Shown: positions 15,501-27,239 of the stretch, in pieces
How positions within the stretch are numbered: position 1 is the stretch's first letter
How the letters are laid out: each line of letters opens with the position of its first letter
Origin: Berberis thunbergii
Taxonomy: Eukaryota; Streptophyta; Magnoliopsida; Ranunculales; Berberidaceae
Assembly (NCBI GenBank): GCA_003290165.1
Contig: QNQO01001171.1
Coordinates: 186,001-250,000, forward strand
Length of the DNA: 64,000 nt
Direction of reading: 5' to 3'
The notes under the pieces: generated by a model
Databases searched by the model: none
Seen by the model: only the letters and a program-made list of their open reading frames with translations
What the model was told of the DNA's origin: nothing
Position numbers and translations under genes: made by a program

Positions 15501-18500
15501 AATTGGCCAAGAAAGCAAGGTGTGTGTCTGGTGAGAAATTTTTGGAATTTAGTGGGGTGTAGAAGACATAAAAAGGTTGTGCCTGCAGTACCTTGTTGTA
15601 TAATTTTCTTGTCTTTATAAACAATGGCAAGTTGCAGAGTGTGCAAATTTATGATGATGTTGCCAAATGGCTTTAGCCAATCTCCGCCCAAAACCATGTC
15701 GTATCCACCCAAAGGGAGAACCCTTATTAAACTTTCAAACTAAGTTTCTTGCATAGTCCATCAAAGAGGTTGACATATGGCTGTACTAATCAGATGCTCT
15801 CCATTGGCAACTTTTACAACCATTTGTGGTGTAAGAGTTGTTGTAGGCCATTTAGTGTCTGAAACAACCTTTGGATCAATGAACGACTGAACGAGTGTGT
15901 ACTACCCGTATCAGTCAATATAGAGATAGGTCATTTCTTTACTAACCCACGAAGAAGAATGGTATTAGAAGCATGACTCCTGTCACTCCCATGTAATGCA
16001 TGTATAGAAAGCTCCATGTCCGACTGGATTTCTTGGGTAAAATTTATTGTTTCTTCAATAAGAAGCATGGGATCAAGTTGTTGGTCATCTTCAGAGATTA
16101 GTAAAAAGAGTTGTTATTGTTTGCAATGATGGCCAGGTATAAAGTTCATCGCAGTTGTAACATAGTCCTTTGTCACGTCTTAGTTTCATTTGGATAGGTG
16201 TGATTCGTTTGATGATTGGTAAATTGGAGGGAAAACATGGATTATATGGCATAGCCATAGGATTTGATTTAGGGGAATTTATAGGAGTAATGGTGGGAGG
16301 ATTCGGTTTTGTCCAATTGGAATTATAAGCGGTAGAATGATATGGTTTCCTACTACTGGTGGATGGAAATGGGGTTGGTGAAGAAGTCAGACAAGCTTCT
16401 TGCATTCTGGCAAGAGAGAATGCTTGTGAAACCGAAGATGGTTTAAACATTTGTATGATGGACTTGATCTCAGCTTCAAAGCACTTAGAAAACTCATTAT
16501 GAAATAAGGTTCAGTAAGAGTGGGGTTGTGAAGAAGCATTAGCGATTTGAGTTCTTCAAATTTATCATAATAAGTTTCAACTAATTGATCTTGGCACAAC
16601 TTGTTAAAGGAGTCTACAAAGTTATTAGATACAAAGTCTTCAAATCATTGGCAGAGATCATGAATGAGGGTAGGTCAAGGAGTATTAGGTTTGCCAATTT
16701 GATAATAAAAAAACCATGTATCGGCTTTGTCATTAATGTGAATAGCAGCAATTGAAACTTTGATGTCATCATGTAGAGAAAAAAATCGTTCACACTTTTT
16801 AATCCAAGATCTAGGTTGAACACCGTCGAAATGAGGGAAATCAATTTTGGGAGATCAAAAAAATTACCTCCAACATCATAGGGTGGGAGGGAGGGAGCTC
16901 TCCATTGACTGTTATTCACTCCAGTCAATTATAAAGAACTTGCTTCCGCTCCCACAGGTGGTAGTCGATTGTTCTGCATCATCTGAATGAGCTGGTCTAT
17001 TTTTTAATCTAATCATTTCTCTTGTGTCTCTCCTGCTTGTGCAATTCGATTCAGTTCCTTCTTCACTAGATCTAATTGGTTTGAAGTATATATCTGATAA
17101 TTTTTTTGTTTTTTTCATGAATGACTCAATTTTTCTAGCTCTGGTTTCCACGGTGTGAAGGGGAGCGGTTCAATGTCACGTATGGACAAGTTCGAATGGA
17201 TCAAGAAGAAGAAATGGATGAAGATGGAATGAAATTGAAGAAAAGAATAAATGCTTCTTAAGTTCTTAAGTTCTTAAACTCAAGCCTTCTATTACAATAA
17301 AACTTCTTTGTTTTTCATTGCTACAAGTCATTGCTATTTAAAGAAGAAGCTCCAACAGAATTCTCAATTCTATCCACTATCTGAGTGACACATGTTTTAC
17401 AAGTGGTCCTAACTACTTTTTGAATCAAAATACAAATTGAAACATTTCAACTTCCCGCTTAACTTTGAACTCAATTTTTTCAGCTGTAACACATTTCACT
17501 TCCCGCCTAAATTTGAACTTAATCCTTCAGCTGTGACAAAAAGCTTCCATAGACCAAATCAAATTTTCAGTTATCCTGCCTTGTTCACTCCAAAGATGGC
17601 TTCAATGACTGGGACCAAGTTAAACATATCAAGAAAAGGGGAAGGGAAAACAAAAGGAATGGGGTGGGATAACCTAGAATACAACTTGCTTAACTGGGGT
17701 TTGGCTTGTGCCATTGTTGACTTACTATGGCCACTACATGCTGATCAGCAATGTTTCTTTCTTTTTCCTTTATCTTTTTTATCAGTAACGCAATCAAATA
17801 ACAGCACTTAGTGATACCTCAACTTCATTTTGTACGAGCCGGGGAAAAAACAATGGTTGGTTACTAGTGCACTCAACCATCGAAAGAACTCGAAAATCCT
17901 TGGTTTCATTGCTCAATTCAACTTGCTCTCTCATGTCCACTATTTTCATTGTTTTACATGAGAAAAAAATATCAAACACGCCCTTAGTGTCACACTGACT
18001 TTTGTCTTATACTATGATGTAAGCATGTAATTATGAGTTGGTTTAGCAATATCAATATTTAGAATAACTGGACATATTTAGTAAGAGCCAAAAATAGTAA
18101 TTAGAGCATTATTAGTCAATTAGGGTAGGTTAGCTAGCTTGCCAAATAAGTTAGGAGATTATAAATAAAATAATGATGATTGAAAGAATATTTGATTTCT
18201 TAGTTATTTTACTTAGCCTTTATCGTTGTTATTTTAATTCATGTTCGTTTATTTCAAGTATAGCTTTGTTTATTTCAATTTCAATTATTTCAGTTTATCC
18301 CTTAATTATATCAATTTGTATTAGAGTCGAAGCGGTTCTTGTTCATAAATTTGTTTGGAAAGATATTGAGAAGAGTTTCGAAGGAAGGATTTGTTCGATT
18401 TGAAAAAGATTGTAGAAAAAAATTTAAGGTTGCCACTATTCAGCTTTACTGTTCACAAGAACTGTTCATCAACATTGTTCATCGTATTGGTTCAAAAGTA

Positions 18501-21500
18501 TCAGGTACCTCCCTAAACTATCTAGTAATTTCAAAAAACTCCCCATAAATTCTCAAAATTTTCAGAGACCTCCTTGACCCAGAACGACAATTATGTGCAC
18601 CCCAAAATCAATGAAGGCACCCCACCAATGAAATTTCCATTACTCCTATTATTCCTACTCGATTTTCGACATGTGGGCCATCTGACTTATGCAATTTCTT
18701 CCCTTTTTTTTTCAAGAACATGTTGAGGTTCCCATAGAGGCACATATAATAAGCGATGCAGTTTATAGTGACCCGTATTGGGAGTCCTTCGAGGAGAGAG
18801 CTAATGAAAAGATGTGTGTCCAAAAGTTCTTGTGCAGATTGTTGATATGTTTACCATGTTCCTTATTTGGATTCATTTCATTTGCCATAGCAAGTTGTTA
18901 CCAAGGCCGAGTTCGTGGACGGTGGCCTATTTTGATAAATGTTGGATGACTAATATGGTTGTTTTAGCTTGAGCAAGTTTATATCGTGGCAAGGTTCGAG
19001 GGCATCTACTTAGCGTGCACTTTGCCTTGTATTCTTTGACTGGTTGTTTGTGTTTGTCTGACTTATTTGGTTCAAACTCGAGGAATGGCTTCTTCAACCT
19101 GGGGAAGTTGATGTAAGCAATATTAGCAATATTATGGGCTAGTTTCGCAATATTAATATTTAGAATAATTAGGACTATTTAGTAAGAGCCCAAAATAATA
19201 CTTAGGCATTACTAGCCAATTAGGGCAGTTTAGTCAGTTAGCTTACCAAATAAGTTAGGACAATTATAATTAAGGCAAGGGTTATTCATTGGTATGCAGT
19301 TGATGATTGAAAGAATATTTAATTTCTTAGTTAGTAAGAATTGCATCTTCTACATACATTAGCCATACTAATAGAAATAAGACCAATGCTAGAATGATAA
19401 AAATAACATCATTGCTTGTGCTTGTAGGAAGTCGAAGACATATCACAATCATGATTGACCAATAAAGCATGTAAACAAAAAGGAATAAGGTTGCAACTTA
19501 AAATACATGTATAGATAAAGTAAAGGTAGTTTAATTAGTTTCGGTACCAGCGGTAAGTTTATCCCAATTGTGAGCTCTGACCCATTCACGTCTAGCTGAA
19601 TCTACCTGCGAAAAATGGTTCTTAAGATTGTGACAATATATGAACCTTCATTCTATTATTTTACTAAAACAGAAGAAAATATGTGCCTTGTAGCATTTGG
19701 TAGAGACATCAAACCAAATGTGGAAACACAAACATAACCAACTGTATGAAGATCAAGATGAAGTTAGTTACTTTCTTAAGAGTGTAATCATGCATCTTGT
19801 CACACAGCCCATCCAAGAGTTCAACAACTCTTAGCTCACTAACTCTGCAAAATAAATACTCAGTACTGTTAATTATGACTTAGACCACAATGTTATTAAA
19901 AAAAAGAAAAAAATTTAAACATTATACTTCTCAGCCACCCTAGAAAAACATAAACCACACTCCATGAGAGTGTTTGGACAAGACAAAACACGATTGGTGG
20001 TTTGTTATAGATAAGAAAACACAGTTTGATGAGATGTTAACTCTAAACCGGGCACGGATAAGAGATCTTGTCAAGGACCAAAATGAGGCTTGCACATATC
20101 TTTAGTGAGTACCCATTGCTAGGCGGGATTTAGTGCTGTCCATAATGGCTCCTAATGTCCTTCAGTAGAGAATCGTGAAATTGCATAACGTTATCCTCTA
20201 ACAATAGTAGGGTTGTCAACGAATCGGAATCCAAATCCGACTAGAATCACAGTAATCTGAATTCGATCTGATCCAAAATTCAATTTCGAATGACAATTCT
20301 ATATCTAAAACCCTCAACTAGCACTGAAATTCAAATCCTATCCGAAATCACTTGTTTTCACAACTTCTATTAAAACTCTAAATAAAAGCATCTAAAAATA
20401 TAATATACAGGATGCGTTTGTTTTTAGCTATGTGCTAAAATGACCAAAAACACATCTCAAGTCTTGACTATTAATGCACCTAACTTATAAATTTTGAACC
20501 AAACAATAAAAATTTAGATTTCTATTAAATCAGATTTAACAAAATTCGAATCTCATGATATGAGTGATTCAAATTCAAAAGTTTTCATCTGAACCAAAAC
20601 AATTAAAATCAAAACCCAATTTTAGAGTAATACTACAGAGCACTGGTATCTTGCATGGTAGCCCAATTTTATCATCCAATCCTTTGTCCATTGACAGCCC
20701 TATAGAGTTAGAAAGTATAAAAAGAGCAAACATCGATGATAGTATCATGTAATAAATGAATAAGTTGATGCCTGTGATTTGAAGTATTATTTTAACTTCT
20801 TTCAGCCTGACATTTACAGCTATTTCAGTTATAAGGTTATGAGCAACACAAATAACCATGTAATTTGTTGCCTCTTTTTTAGCCTGAAAAGGTGAAACAG
20901 TTTTCTTGATAGAACAATTTGCTAAAATTAAAGTTGTACATAATTGCTTTGAGGGAAAAGAAAATGAGGCATAGCTGCTGCCTTATCATATCTTCCAAGC
21001 ATACAAAGAAATACTGACATGTAAGCTACATAAGCTCCATCCATACAGTAAGATGTTTGGAAAGGCTAAAAAATGAAAGGACAACCAATGGGATTGAGAA
21101 TCAGATTTCATTTGATGGCATAACACTTAAGTATTTGTTGCATCTAAAAAAAATGTTCCGTATAGGTCTAAATACCTACAATAGTCCAACCAGATATTTT
21201 CCATCTGAGCACTTAAGCAAAAAGCTAAATAGTAGATAGTTTTATTGGTGTTATTATGACCTATGTTGATAAGTAAAAGGAGGCTTTTAAGTTGTTATAC
21301 CTTTCCTGTACATTGGCCTGTTGAGACTAACCGGTGTCTCATGTCCAAATGGTTCCTTGGTTTCTCCTAGAACAGATAAAAAGTAAAATTCAATAACCAA
21401 AAATAGAAGACTTCCCCTAGACAAGGATGATACAAAAGTTTAACTCAACAAATTCATTCAATTATTACAATTCACTGTGCTTTGCGCGGTATAGTTTGTA

Positions 21501-22063
21501 TAGATATGATCAGGTTTTCTTTAAATTATTCCAATCCTATAATCTAAACTTTAGCAATTTCCCGAGTCAAATACTCCATATACGAACATAAGAGGAGTCC
21601 ATATTGCTCCATGGTTTTCCTTGTGCCTGCAGTTAGCCATTTCTCTGCAAAACCCTATTCGTGTAGTTTGTATATTATTTGAAACTCTGTTTCTTTATTC
21701 ATGTTTCGTTTTTCAATCAAAAATATGAGCCAAATAATGTTAGAAATCTAAGAAGAAAAACAATCATTCTGAATACTCGGCATTTACACATAATGACCAA
21801 GTTGGACTAAGTAACACAACAAAATTGATAAAGACGACTTACATTGGAAAGTCCGATCTCAAACTCCTCCTGCAAATTCATATCATTCAAAATCAAGTGC
21901 TTCAAGAAATAGAAAAAGTCAATAATCGATCCTTGTTCTAAAGCCTAAACCCTAACGAGAACTACAAACACATTCAATTGAAAGAGATTACCGCAACAGC
22001 ATGGCAAGCTCCGAACTTATCATCGATGCAAGAAACTGAACCAAGAATGGCGAACAAGATCAT
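9598..22063 (-). CDS. Canopy/MIR-interacting saposin-like (DUF3456) protein
   Basis: A secretory-pathway protein of the canopy family; animal members are ER chaperone-like factors, and the plant role is not established. Minus-strand exons: 21992-22063, 21843-21869, 21301-21366, 19772-19844, 19548-19605, 11570-11612, 10339-10363, 10107-10195 and 9598-9664. The frame holds across the junctions I could test. Recognisable stretches are [68 protein letters not shown] and [19 protein letters not shown], with the conserved saposin-type cysteines. The end is strongly acidic and finishes DREL, possibly an ER-retrieval signal. Two problems remain. A small exon for the expected residues between GK and VSEL was not found. 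The in-frame Met leaves a short signal sequence, while an ATG at 22110 would give a normal one if a base were restored. The gene spans transposons. Confidence 0.8.
10364..11569. other. Intron of the DUF3456 gene
   Basis: Non-coding AT-rich intron with a T-rich tract near 11180-11240. No inserted element with clear ends was recognised. Confidence 0.4.
12146..12515 (-). repeat. 3' LTR of the Ty3-type element
   Basis: 370-bp terminal repeat beginning TGTCACGTATGG and ending GTGACA. It differs from the partner LTR by scattered substitutions and small indels, including an 11-bp CTGTTTTCCCG-like extra stretch near 12424. Confidence 0.9.
12540..16080 (-). pseudogene. Ty3 pol: protease, RT, RNase H, integrase (broken)
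   Basis: Protease-linker segment near 15266-15712 ([14 protein letters not shown]). Reverse transcriptase 14870-15232 with [29 protein letters not shown] and [10 protein letters not shown], a stop after MNHIYF, then the catalytic FFDD motif. RNase H in 14000-14866 ([28 protein letters not shown]). Integrase remnants lie in 13040-13720 ([21 protein letters not shown] in shifted frames), with the C-terminal domain at 12540-12900. Stops and shifts are spread throughout. Confidence 0.85.
13780..13990. other. AT-rich insertion inside the Ty3 element, possible solo LTR
   Basis: This stretch separates RNase H from integrase and does not read as pol. It includes TGTTACAGTGTGTG, a TATAAATA-like box and an AAAAAACA end, as a small copia solo LTR would. 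I found no clean target duplication, so it is only a suggestion. Confidence 0.3.
16091..17151 (-). pseudogene. Ty3 gag (broken)
   Basis: Starts [14 protein letters not shown] just inside the 5' LTR. Capsid-like stretches follow, then a remnant zinc knuckle (LCYNCDE) whose second half is lost. At least three frame breaks separate the pieces. Confidence 0.7.
17174..17538 (-). repeat. 5' LTR of the Ty3-type element
   Basis: 365-bp partner of 12146-12515; the short inverted ends TGTCAC/GTGACA are intact. It carries a tandem TTCTTAAG duplication near 17255 that the other LTR lacks. Confidence 0.9.
17544..18017. other. Intron of the DUF3456 gene, no feature seen
   Basis: Unique-looking intronic DNA between the Ty3 element and the older LTR remnant. 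No exon recognised. Confidence 0.35.
18018..19335 (+). mobile_element. Small LTR-element remnant (TRIM/LARD-like)
   Basis: Two diverged direct repeats start TGTAAGCA at 18018 and 19112 and share TTTAGTAAGAGCC, CCAAATAAGTTAGGA and GATTGAAAGAATATTT in order. The first repeat ends near 18316 and is followed by GTATTAGAGTCGAAGCGG, similar to a Met-tRNA primer site. A purine-rich AACCTGGGGAAGTTGA sits directly before the second repeat, as a polypurine tract should. No gag or pol is readable inside. The right repeat breaks off near 19335. Confidence 0.6.
20208..20620. mobile_element. hAT-like element fragment
   Basis: Starts TAGGGTTGTCAACGAATCGG, like the hAT-type ends elsewhere in the window, then continues with AATCCAAATCCGA-type sequence. 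No right terminus is visible. Lies in an intron of the DUF3456 gene (19845-21300). Confidence 0.35.
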
Positions 22064-22181
22064 TCCGAGTAACAACAAAACTGCTCTCGTCTTTTTATTC
22101 TCCAATCCATATCGGGGTGTTTACCTTTTTAGCCCCCAATTCAGGTGAAATCCTCGTTGGGGTCATTAGTAGCTACGGCGT

Positions 22182-22989
22182 TAGGGGTGTTAATTGGTTT
22201 GAAATTGGATCAAAATCCAATCGAAGTCGAGATTTGGTTTTTGTTTCGATTCGATTTTCTAATTTTTCAAATAGAAATCCGTAACCAAACCGACCAATTC
22301 AATTCAGTTTCGGTTTGTTTGGTTTTTTCTTTTTATTTTCTTCTTACTGAAACAATTATGCGTTGTCATTACCATACAGCTAGACCTAAACAAAAAGATA
22401 AAAAAATTTCACACATACAAATTTCAAATAAAATTTGAACATCAACAAGATTATATTATCCAAAACAAAAAACAATATTATACCAATTTTTCTATTATGA
22501 AAAAAGAGATTAGCATTATTGCATTTTGATTAAACAAGCTCGAATGACCATACAATTCGACAAAACCCCAGTAGTGCTAATGCTAAGAAAACTAATCGAA
22601 CAAAAAGAAAAACAGACTCAGACACACGGTGCCCAACGAGTTCCCGAACCTCCGCCATCCTCGCCCCCGAAATTTAAGACCTGATTTAGCATGAGCTTCA
22701 AAGAGTCACCTTTCTCGGCTGATAAAAAACAGATAAAAAACCTTTCTCGGCTGGGAATTGGGATGGGAATTGAGTTGTTTGTGGTGGGGCTAAGAGTTAA
22801 AAAACAGATAAAAAGAATTGATACGGTTTGGTTCAATTTATTCGGGGCTGAAAAAAAACTCAAACCGAAATCGAACCGAAGTAACTCGATTTGGTTTTGG
22901 CAATTTGGTTTCGATTTTCATTCGGTTTCAGTTTTTTCGGCTCGGTTCGGTTAATTTGGTCTGTTTAGATAGACTAATTAACACCCCTA
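22182..22989. mobile_element. Non-autonomous hAT-like element
   Basis: Ends TAGGGGTGTTAATTGGTTT and (inverted) ACTAATTAACACCCCTA, with a body rich in TTCGGTTTGGTT/AACCGAACCGA motifs. GTCATTAA follows the right end, and GTCATTAG lies 12 bp outside the left end, which may be an 8-bp duplication displaced by a small insertion. The interior includes an unrelated GC-richer patch (22620-22760). No transposase. Confidence 0.65.
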
Positions 22990-23226
22990 GTCATTAATTC
23001 TGTTTATTTCGCCTGACCCCCATTTTAAGTGTTGACCGTTAGGTCAATTTCTTTGACTACCAGAATCCATGAGTACTTTGCAAATTCCTGAAATACCCTC
23101 ACGTGTTTGGCACGTGATGGGTACCAAATAGGAAATTCAGGTAAAATTTGGCTATCTTCTTCCCCCATCTCTCTGTTTCGCAACTGTCGGCCGCCCCCTT
23201 CCTTTTCTCCCTTTCTCTGTTTCCGT

Positions 23227-24019
23227 TAGGGGTGGGCATCCCATCCCATGATCCCGATCCTATCCTAGTATCGTCCCATCCAGTTTTAATTTTTTGGGTC
23301 ATCTGGGATTGATCAAACTCATCCCGATCTAGAGTGGGATGGAATCGGGATAGAGATTTTTAATCCTACCCATCCCGTCTCGTCCCGTGCCGAACTTATT
23401 TATTATTATTAATTTTAATCAATCTACTATTCTAACGTAAATTTTATGATATGTTGAGATTAAATCAAAACATCTATTGTTTGAAAATTTGCTTGATTTG
23501 ATAATCTTTGTTTAGATAAAAACTTTAGTTTGAATATTTTAAGTCAAACATAATCTATGAAATTTTATGTCTTTTTTCACATTTTAGATTGGTTATCGGA
23601 CAATTATTCTTATTATAAATAAAGGCAAATGATGATTTGATTTAGTTTTGTACTATGAGTTATGTAGTTGGAAATGTGGTCAATGAGAAATTTTTTCATT
23701 TTTAAACATATATTAAGACAACTTTGAGAATTTATATCATTCATACAAGATAAAATTAGAAGTTATGTGAGATGAAATTTTATATTGTTATGATGAAAAT
23801 TATATGTACATAAATTAGACATTATTGGTATGTGAGATGAAATTTTTTTGTTATTCTTCATTAGAAGACTATTTAGTATATGTTCATCCCATCCCATCCT
23901 GAACCCGCTTGGAATGGGATGAGGTAGGAATGAGGTCTAACCCGTCCCGATATCATCTCGGTCTCGAACGAATGAGATGAGATAAGGATAAGGTCCATAT
24001 CATCCTGTGCGCACCCCTA
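23227..24019. mobile_element. Non-autonomous hAT-like element with CATCCCATCCCA ends
   Basis: Ends TAGGGGTGGGCATCCCATCC and (inverted) ATCATCCTGTGCGCACCCCTA. GGGATGGGATGA-type motifs lie inside both ends, with an AT-rich core. Flanks GTTTCCGT and GTTTTGTT match only 5 of 8, so any target duplication is decayed. No coding capacity. Confidence 0.6.
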
Positions 24020-24710
24020 GTTTTGTTTTACAACATCTCAATAGTGTGTTGTTACCAAGGCAACCCCTTTGTGAGAACAAACTTATAGCCACCCAGGAGC
24101 CTACGCTCAATCAGAATGCCAACTGAACAATGAACAACCCTAATGCTTGTGTTTGTTTACTGATGGTTGGGTCCAGGTTGATGATGAGTATACTTCAATT
24201 GGTAGCTCATCACTCTTGTTCAAATGGTCAAACTATATGAATATTTCTATGTATCATCTCTGTACTAAAATGAGAGCAGGGACAAGAGCAAAATAAATAC
24301 AGTGATTGTCTATGTTGACTAACTGGACCTAATGATTTATTTACAAAACAACACTCCTTAATGTTTTTTTATGTGGAAATCTAACGACATGATTCAAAAT
24401 AAGTTCACACGTAAGTAGATAATTCAAAGTGTTCCCCACAAGGCGACTAAGCCAATTTTCATTTTTTTTCTTAGCCGGGTAATTCAGTCATAACCCAGTC
24501 ACTAAAACCTCCCATCTTGTTCGATTGCATCCTACCAACGCAACCACAATTGAAGCATACCTCATTTGCTTGGTTCTTGTGGTTACTTACAGGAGAATAT
24601 TTGATTCAGTAATAGTTTACATTAATAACTAAGTATTAAGAAAATCATACTTCGAGCAATACAAAATTTAACTTGCAGACTTCGAAATTTACAGCCAACA
24701 ACTACAACAT
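24020..24710. other. Intergenic, no gene seen
   Basis: No exon or repeat recognised between the hAT-like element and the left TIR of the large Pack-MULE. Confidence 0.35.
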
Positions 24711-25005
24711 GAGTAATTCTAGATGTCGAGGGTTTGGGCGAGGGAGCCTCCTTCGCACGTGCATGAGTAAAAAAAAAAAGAAAAAAAAAGAGGGAAATTG
24801 AAATTTGGGGCAAAGAAGAGGGAGGGAACAAAGCAGAGAAGAGAAAGTGGGTTGAAGAAGAGAACTCGACAGACCTCGCCACCCTCTCCCCATCATCGAG
24901 TCAACCGACCGAAGAAGGCGAAGAGAAGAAGCTTCGTCGTCCCTTCCCTCGCCGAAAAGCTCAGTCTCGAAGAAAAGCTCTCCCCAATTTCGATTTTGCT
25001 TTTGA
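24711..25005 (+). repeat. Left TIR of the composite Pack-MULE
   Basis: Matches 32183-32477 in inverted orientation. Beyond it, to about 25215, lie imperfect tandem units of the type TTTTTGGCTCCATC and CCCCATCGAAGAAGAA, then the donor AGAAGGTAAGTGCC and GATCTAGGGTT. A T-run of about 35 bases sits at 25289-25324. Confidence 0.8.
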
Positions 25006-25288
25006 TTTTTGGCTCCATCTTCTCCCTCCCCATCGAAGAAGAAGCTTCATCCTCCCTCCCCATCGTCGACTCCACCGAGAGAAGCATCGTGAGAAGAAGC
25101 TTGGTTTTGGTTTTTGGCTCCATCGCATCCTCCCTCCCCATCGAAGAAGAAAACCGATTAGCAATTTCGAAGCTTCGTTTTGGTTTTTGGCTCCATCGCA
25201 CGAAGAAACCAGAGAAGGTAAGTGCCTCTCTCATTCTTCTTCTTGATTTCTTCTTGTGGGGTTCTAGATCTAGATCTAGGGTTCCTGA

Positions 25289-25325
<37 letters not shown>

Positions 25326-25585
25326 TATGTGGGTTTTTAGATCTAGGGTTTCAGGGGTTTTCTTGTTTTGGCTGAAATGTTTTGTATGTAAGAAGAAATC
25401 ACATAGAAAGGGCAAGAAAATCTATAGGATATGTACTAAACTTGATCAAATTTTACTTGTTCACAACTGAAAGAGTCAAGTTAATGTTGCCATAATCTCA
25501 TTAGGCACCAGTGCACCGCACTTGCTTGGTTCTATTAGTATAATGCGTAGAATAATTGTATTAATTTCTGTCTTTGATTCAACAG

Positions 25586-26001
25586 CTGGTCAGTTCGAGA
25601 AACTAAAAATTGATCAATTGTAAGGTTTACTTGAGGAAATATGGCTTGAGGTTAACGGGTACCAAAAGGATTCTCATAGAGCGCATCCAAGAGCATCTCG
25701 GGTAATTCTAGACATTTGCAATACCTAGTCAATGCAGGAGTTATCATAGACTCTGCTTGCTTATTTGACTCCTTTTTTTAATCAACTATGTTTTTTCAGG
25801 ATCATAAATGGAGGTGGAGAAGATAAATACCCAGTATCCAGTTTTGTGTTAAATTGCAAAGGTTGATCCAATGCTGGAAGAAATAGAACTACTTAAAGTT
25901 TAGTTTAGATTTTTATTATTCCTTCTCTAATTGACAAAATTGTGTGCAGGGGATGCATGCACTGGTGATGTGGTTATGTTTGAACAGAACGTGTATGAAA
26001 T
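25586..26001 (+). pseudogene. SAP-domain protein gene fragment (captured)
   Basis: Three exons with GT-AG borders: 25586-25701, 25800-25861 and 25950-26001. They read GQFEKLKIDQL, stop, then after a one-base shift YGLRLTGTKRILIERIQEHL (a SAP DNA-binding motif), then GGGEDKYPVSSFVLNCKG and DACTGDVVMFEQNVYEM. This resembles the plant SAP/CCCH zinc-finger proteins, from memory only. The in-frame stop (a TAA where Lys is expected) and the extra base make it non-coding as it stands. Confidence 0.6.
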
Positions 26002-26747
26002 GTAAGCTTTTACCCTGTTTCTTGAGAATTCATTACACCAGACATCTAGTACAGACTGACCCTTGGGTTTGTTTTTGTGTTTAGCTATATTTGAACAACT
26101 AATAGTACTATGACAACATTGTCGACATTTCACCATGTATGTGTTTGTATGTGCGTTGGTCAAGATATATCAAGTTGATCAATTTCATATATGACATTTG
26201 ATCTCACTTGTTGAACAGTCAAGGAAAAGGTCGACAATAAGTTTCAGAAGATTTTGAGTACATTCTTCTTGGGCAATGCCAGGGTCCACCCTTGTCTACT
26301 AGATAGTAAATAGCCCAATTGTGAAACCATAGATAATGCATCAAAATGCAAACAAGATCCCGATATATCGCGTATAAGCCTCCTCTAAATCACAAAGATA
26401 ATCTTCATTGTCAAGATTTTTCACAATATGTTCAAACACAACATGATATGGTTCGTTCTTGCTTTTCTTTTTTGTAGTTTACACTTTGAGCAATTCTAGA
26501 TGTCGAGGTTTTGCCATGATATACCGATAACAATAAGTCTGTTCATTGACTTTCATTTTAAGTAACGTGTCATGTTGGATCTAAGAGTCTAATTCATACA
26601 AAATTTGTGTGTTTGTTAGAAATTTTCCAATCATCACAATATTCATCAGTTATTAAATACTCCGCAAGTTATTCCTGTAAATGTAGTCATTGTGTTGAGC
26701 ATGTGTTGTTCTGGTGGCTTTCTTCTCATGTGACTCTTTCTAACCAG

Positions 26748-27200
26748 CTGGAATAAATCAATCTTCTGCTGCAATTGTTGATGTTGTATCATGTGTGACT
26801 AAAAAGGTGGACTCAAAAACACGAGATGTTAGACTCCTCCAGCCTACTATTGCCACTCAGAATGTAAGTTTTAAGTGACTTTTTGCATTATTACGGTTTG
26901 CAAGTAAACATGTAACCAAACTTCTAGCTCTCATAACGCATTGATGTACAAATGAATAGCTATGGTATATTATTTGGTTTAGTTATCCAGGAGCCAATTG
27001 CATTATTAAAATTGTGGTCGATAAGATAAAATTTTGACTCAATCTTCCTGGTTCAGATACTAAAGCTTCGAAGAGGTGACAAGGATATAAAGGCATGGGT
27101 GAACACCAATATCAATGGTCAACAGGAGATTGATAATCACGAAGGTGATGAAGCCTATGCAGGCTCTTTTGCAAGACCACCATGGCTTCGCTTGGCTGTA
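26748..27200 (+). pseudogene. Two further captured exons, source gene not recognised
   Basis: Exon 26748-26863 reads INQSSAAIVDVVSCVTKKVD and ends at a GTAAGT donor. A second exon from 27057 reads ILKLRRGDKDIKAWVNTN and SFARPPWLRLA. Good splice borders and plant-like coding sequence support capture, but I cannot name the protein. It could belong to the same source gene as the SAP exons or to another. Confidence 0.4.
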
Positions 27201-27239
27201 GATAGTATTGGTTATATTTTATTTTGTAAGATTGTTAGA

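Larger units (their letters stand above)
12146..17538 (-). mobile_element. Decayed Ty3-type LTR retrotransposon with AAAAG TSD
   Basis: A 5.4-kb element inside an intron of the DUF3456 gene. LTRs at 12146-12515 and 17174-17538 are close copies that start TGTCAC and end GTGACA, flanked by the exact 5-bp duplication AAAAG (12141-12145 and 17539-17543). The order on the minus strand is gag, protease, RT, RNase H, integrase, placing it with Ty3/gypsy; the C-terminal [13 protein letters not shown] is typical of that lineage. All coding parts are broken by stops and frameshifts, so it is not autonomous. It lies in the same orientation as the host gene. Confidence 0.93.

Noticed and set aside
24798..25340. 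180-codon open frame in the left TIR of the large Pack-MULE
   Set aside because: It lies in repetitive TIR sequence with tandem subrepeats and ends in a poly-Phe run from a T-tract. The same DNA is open in several frames.
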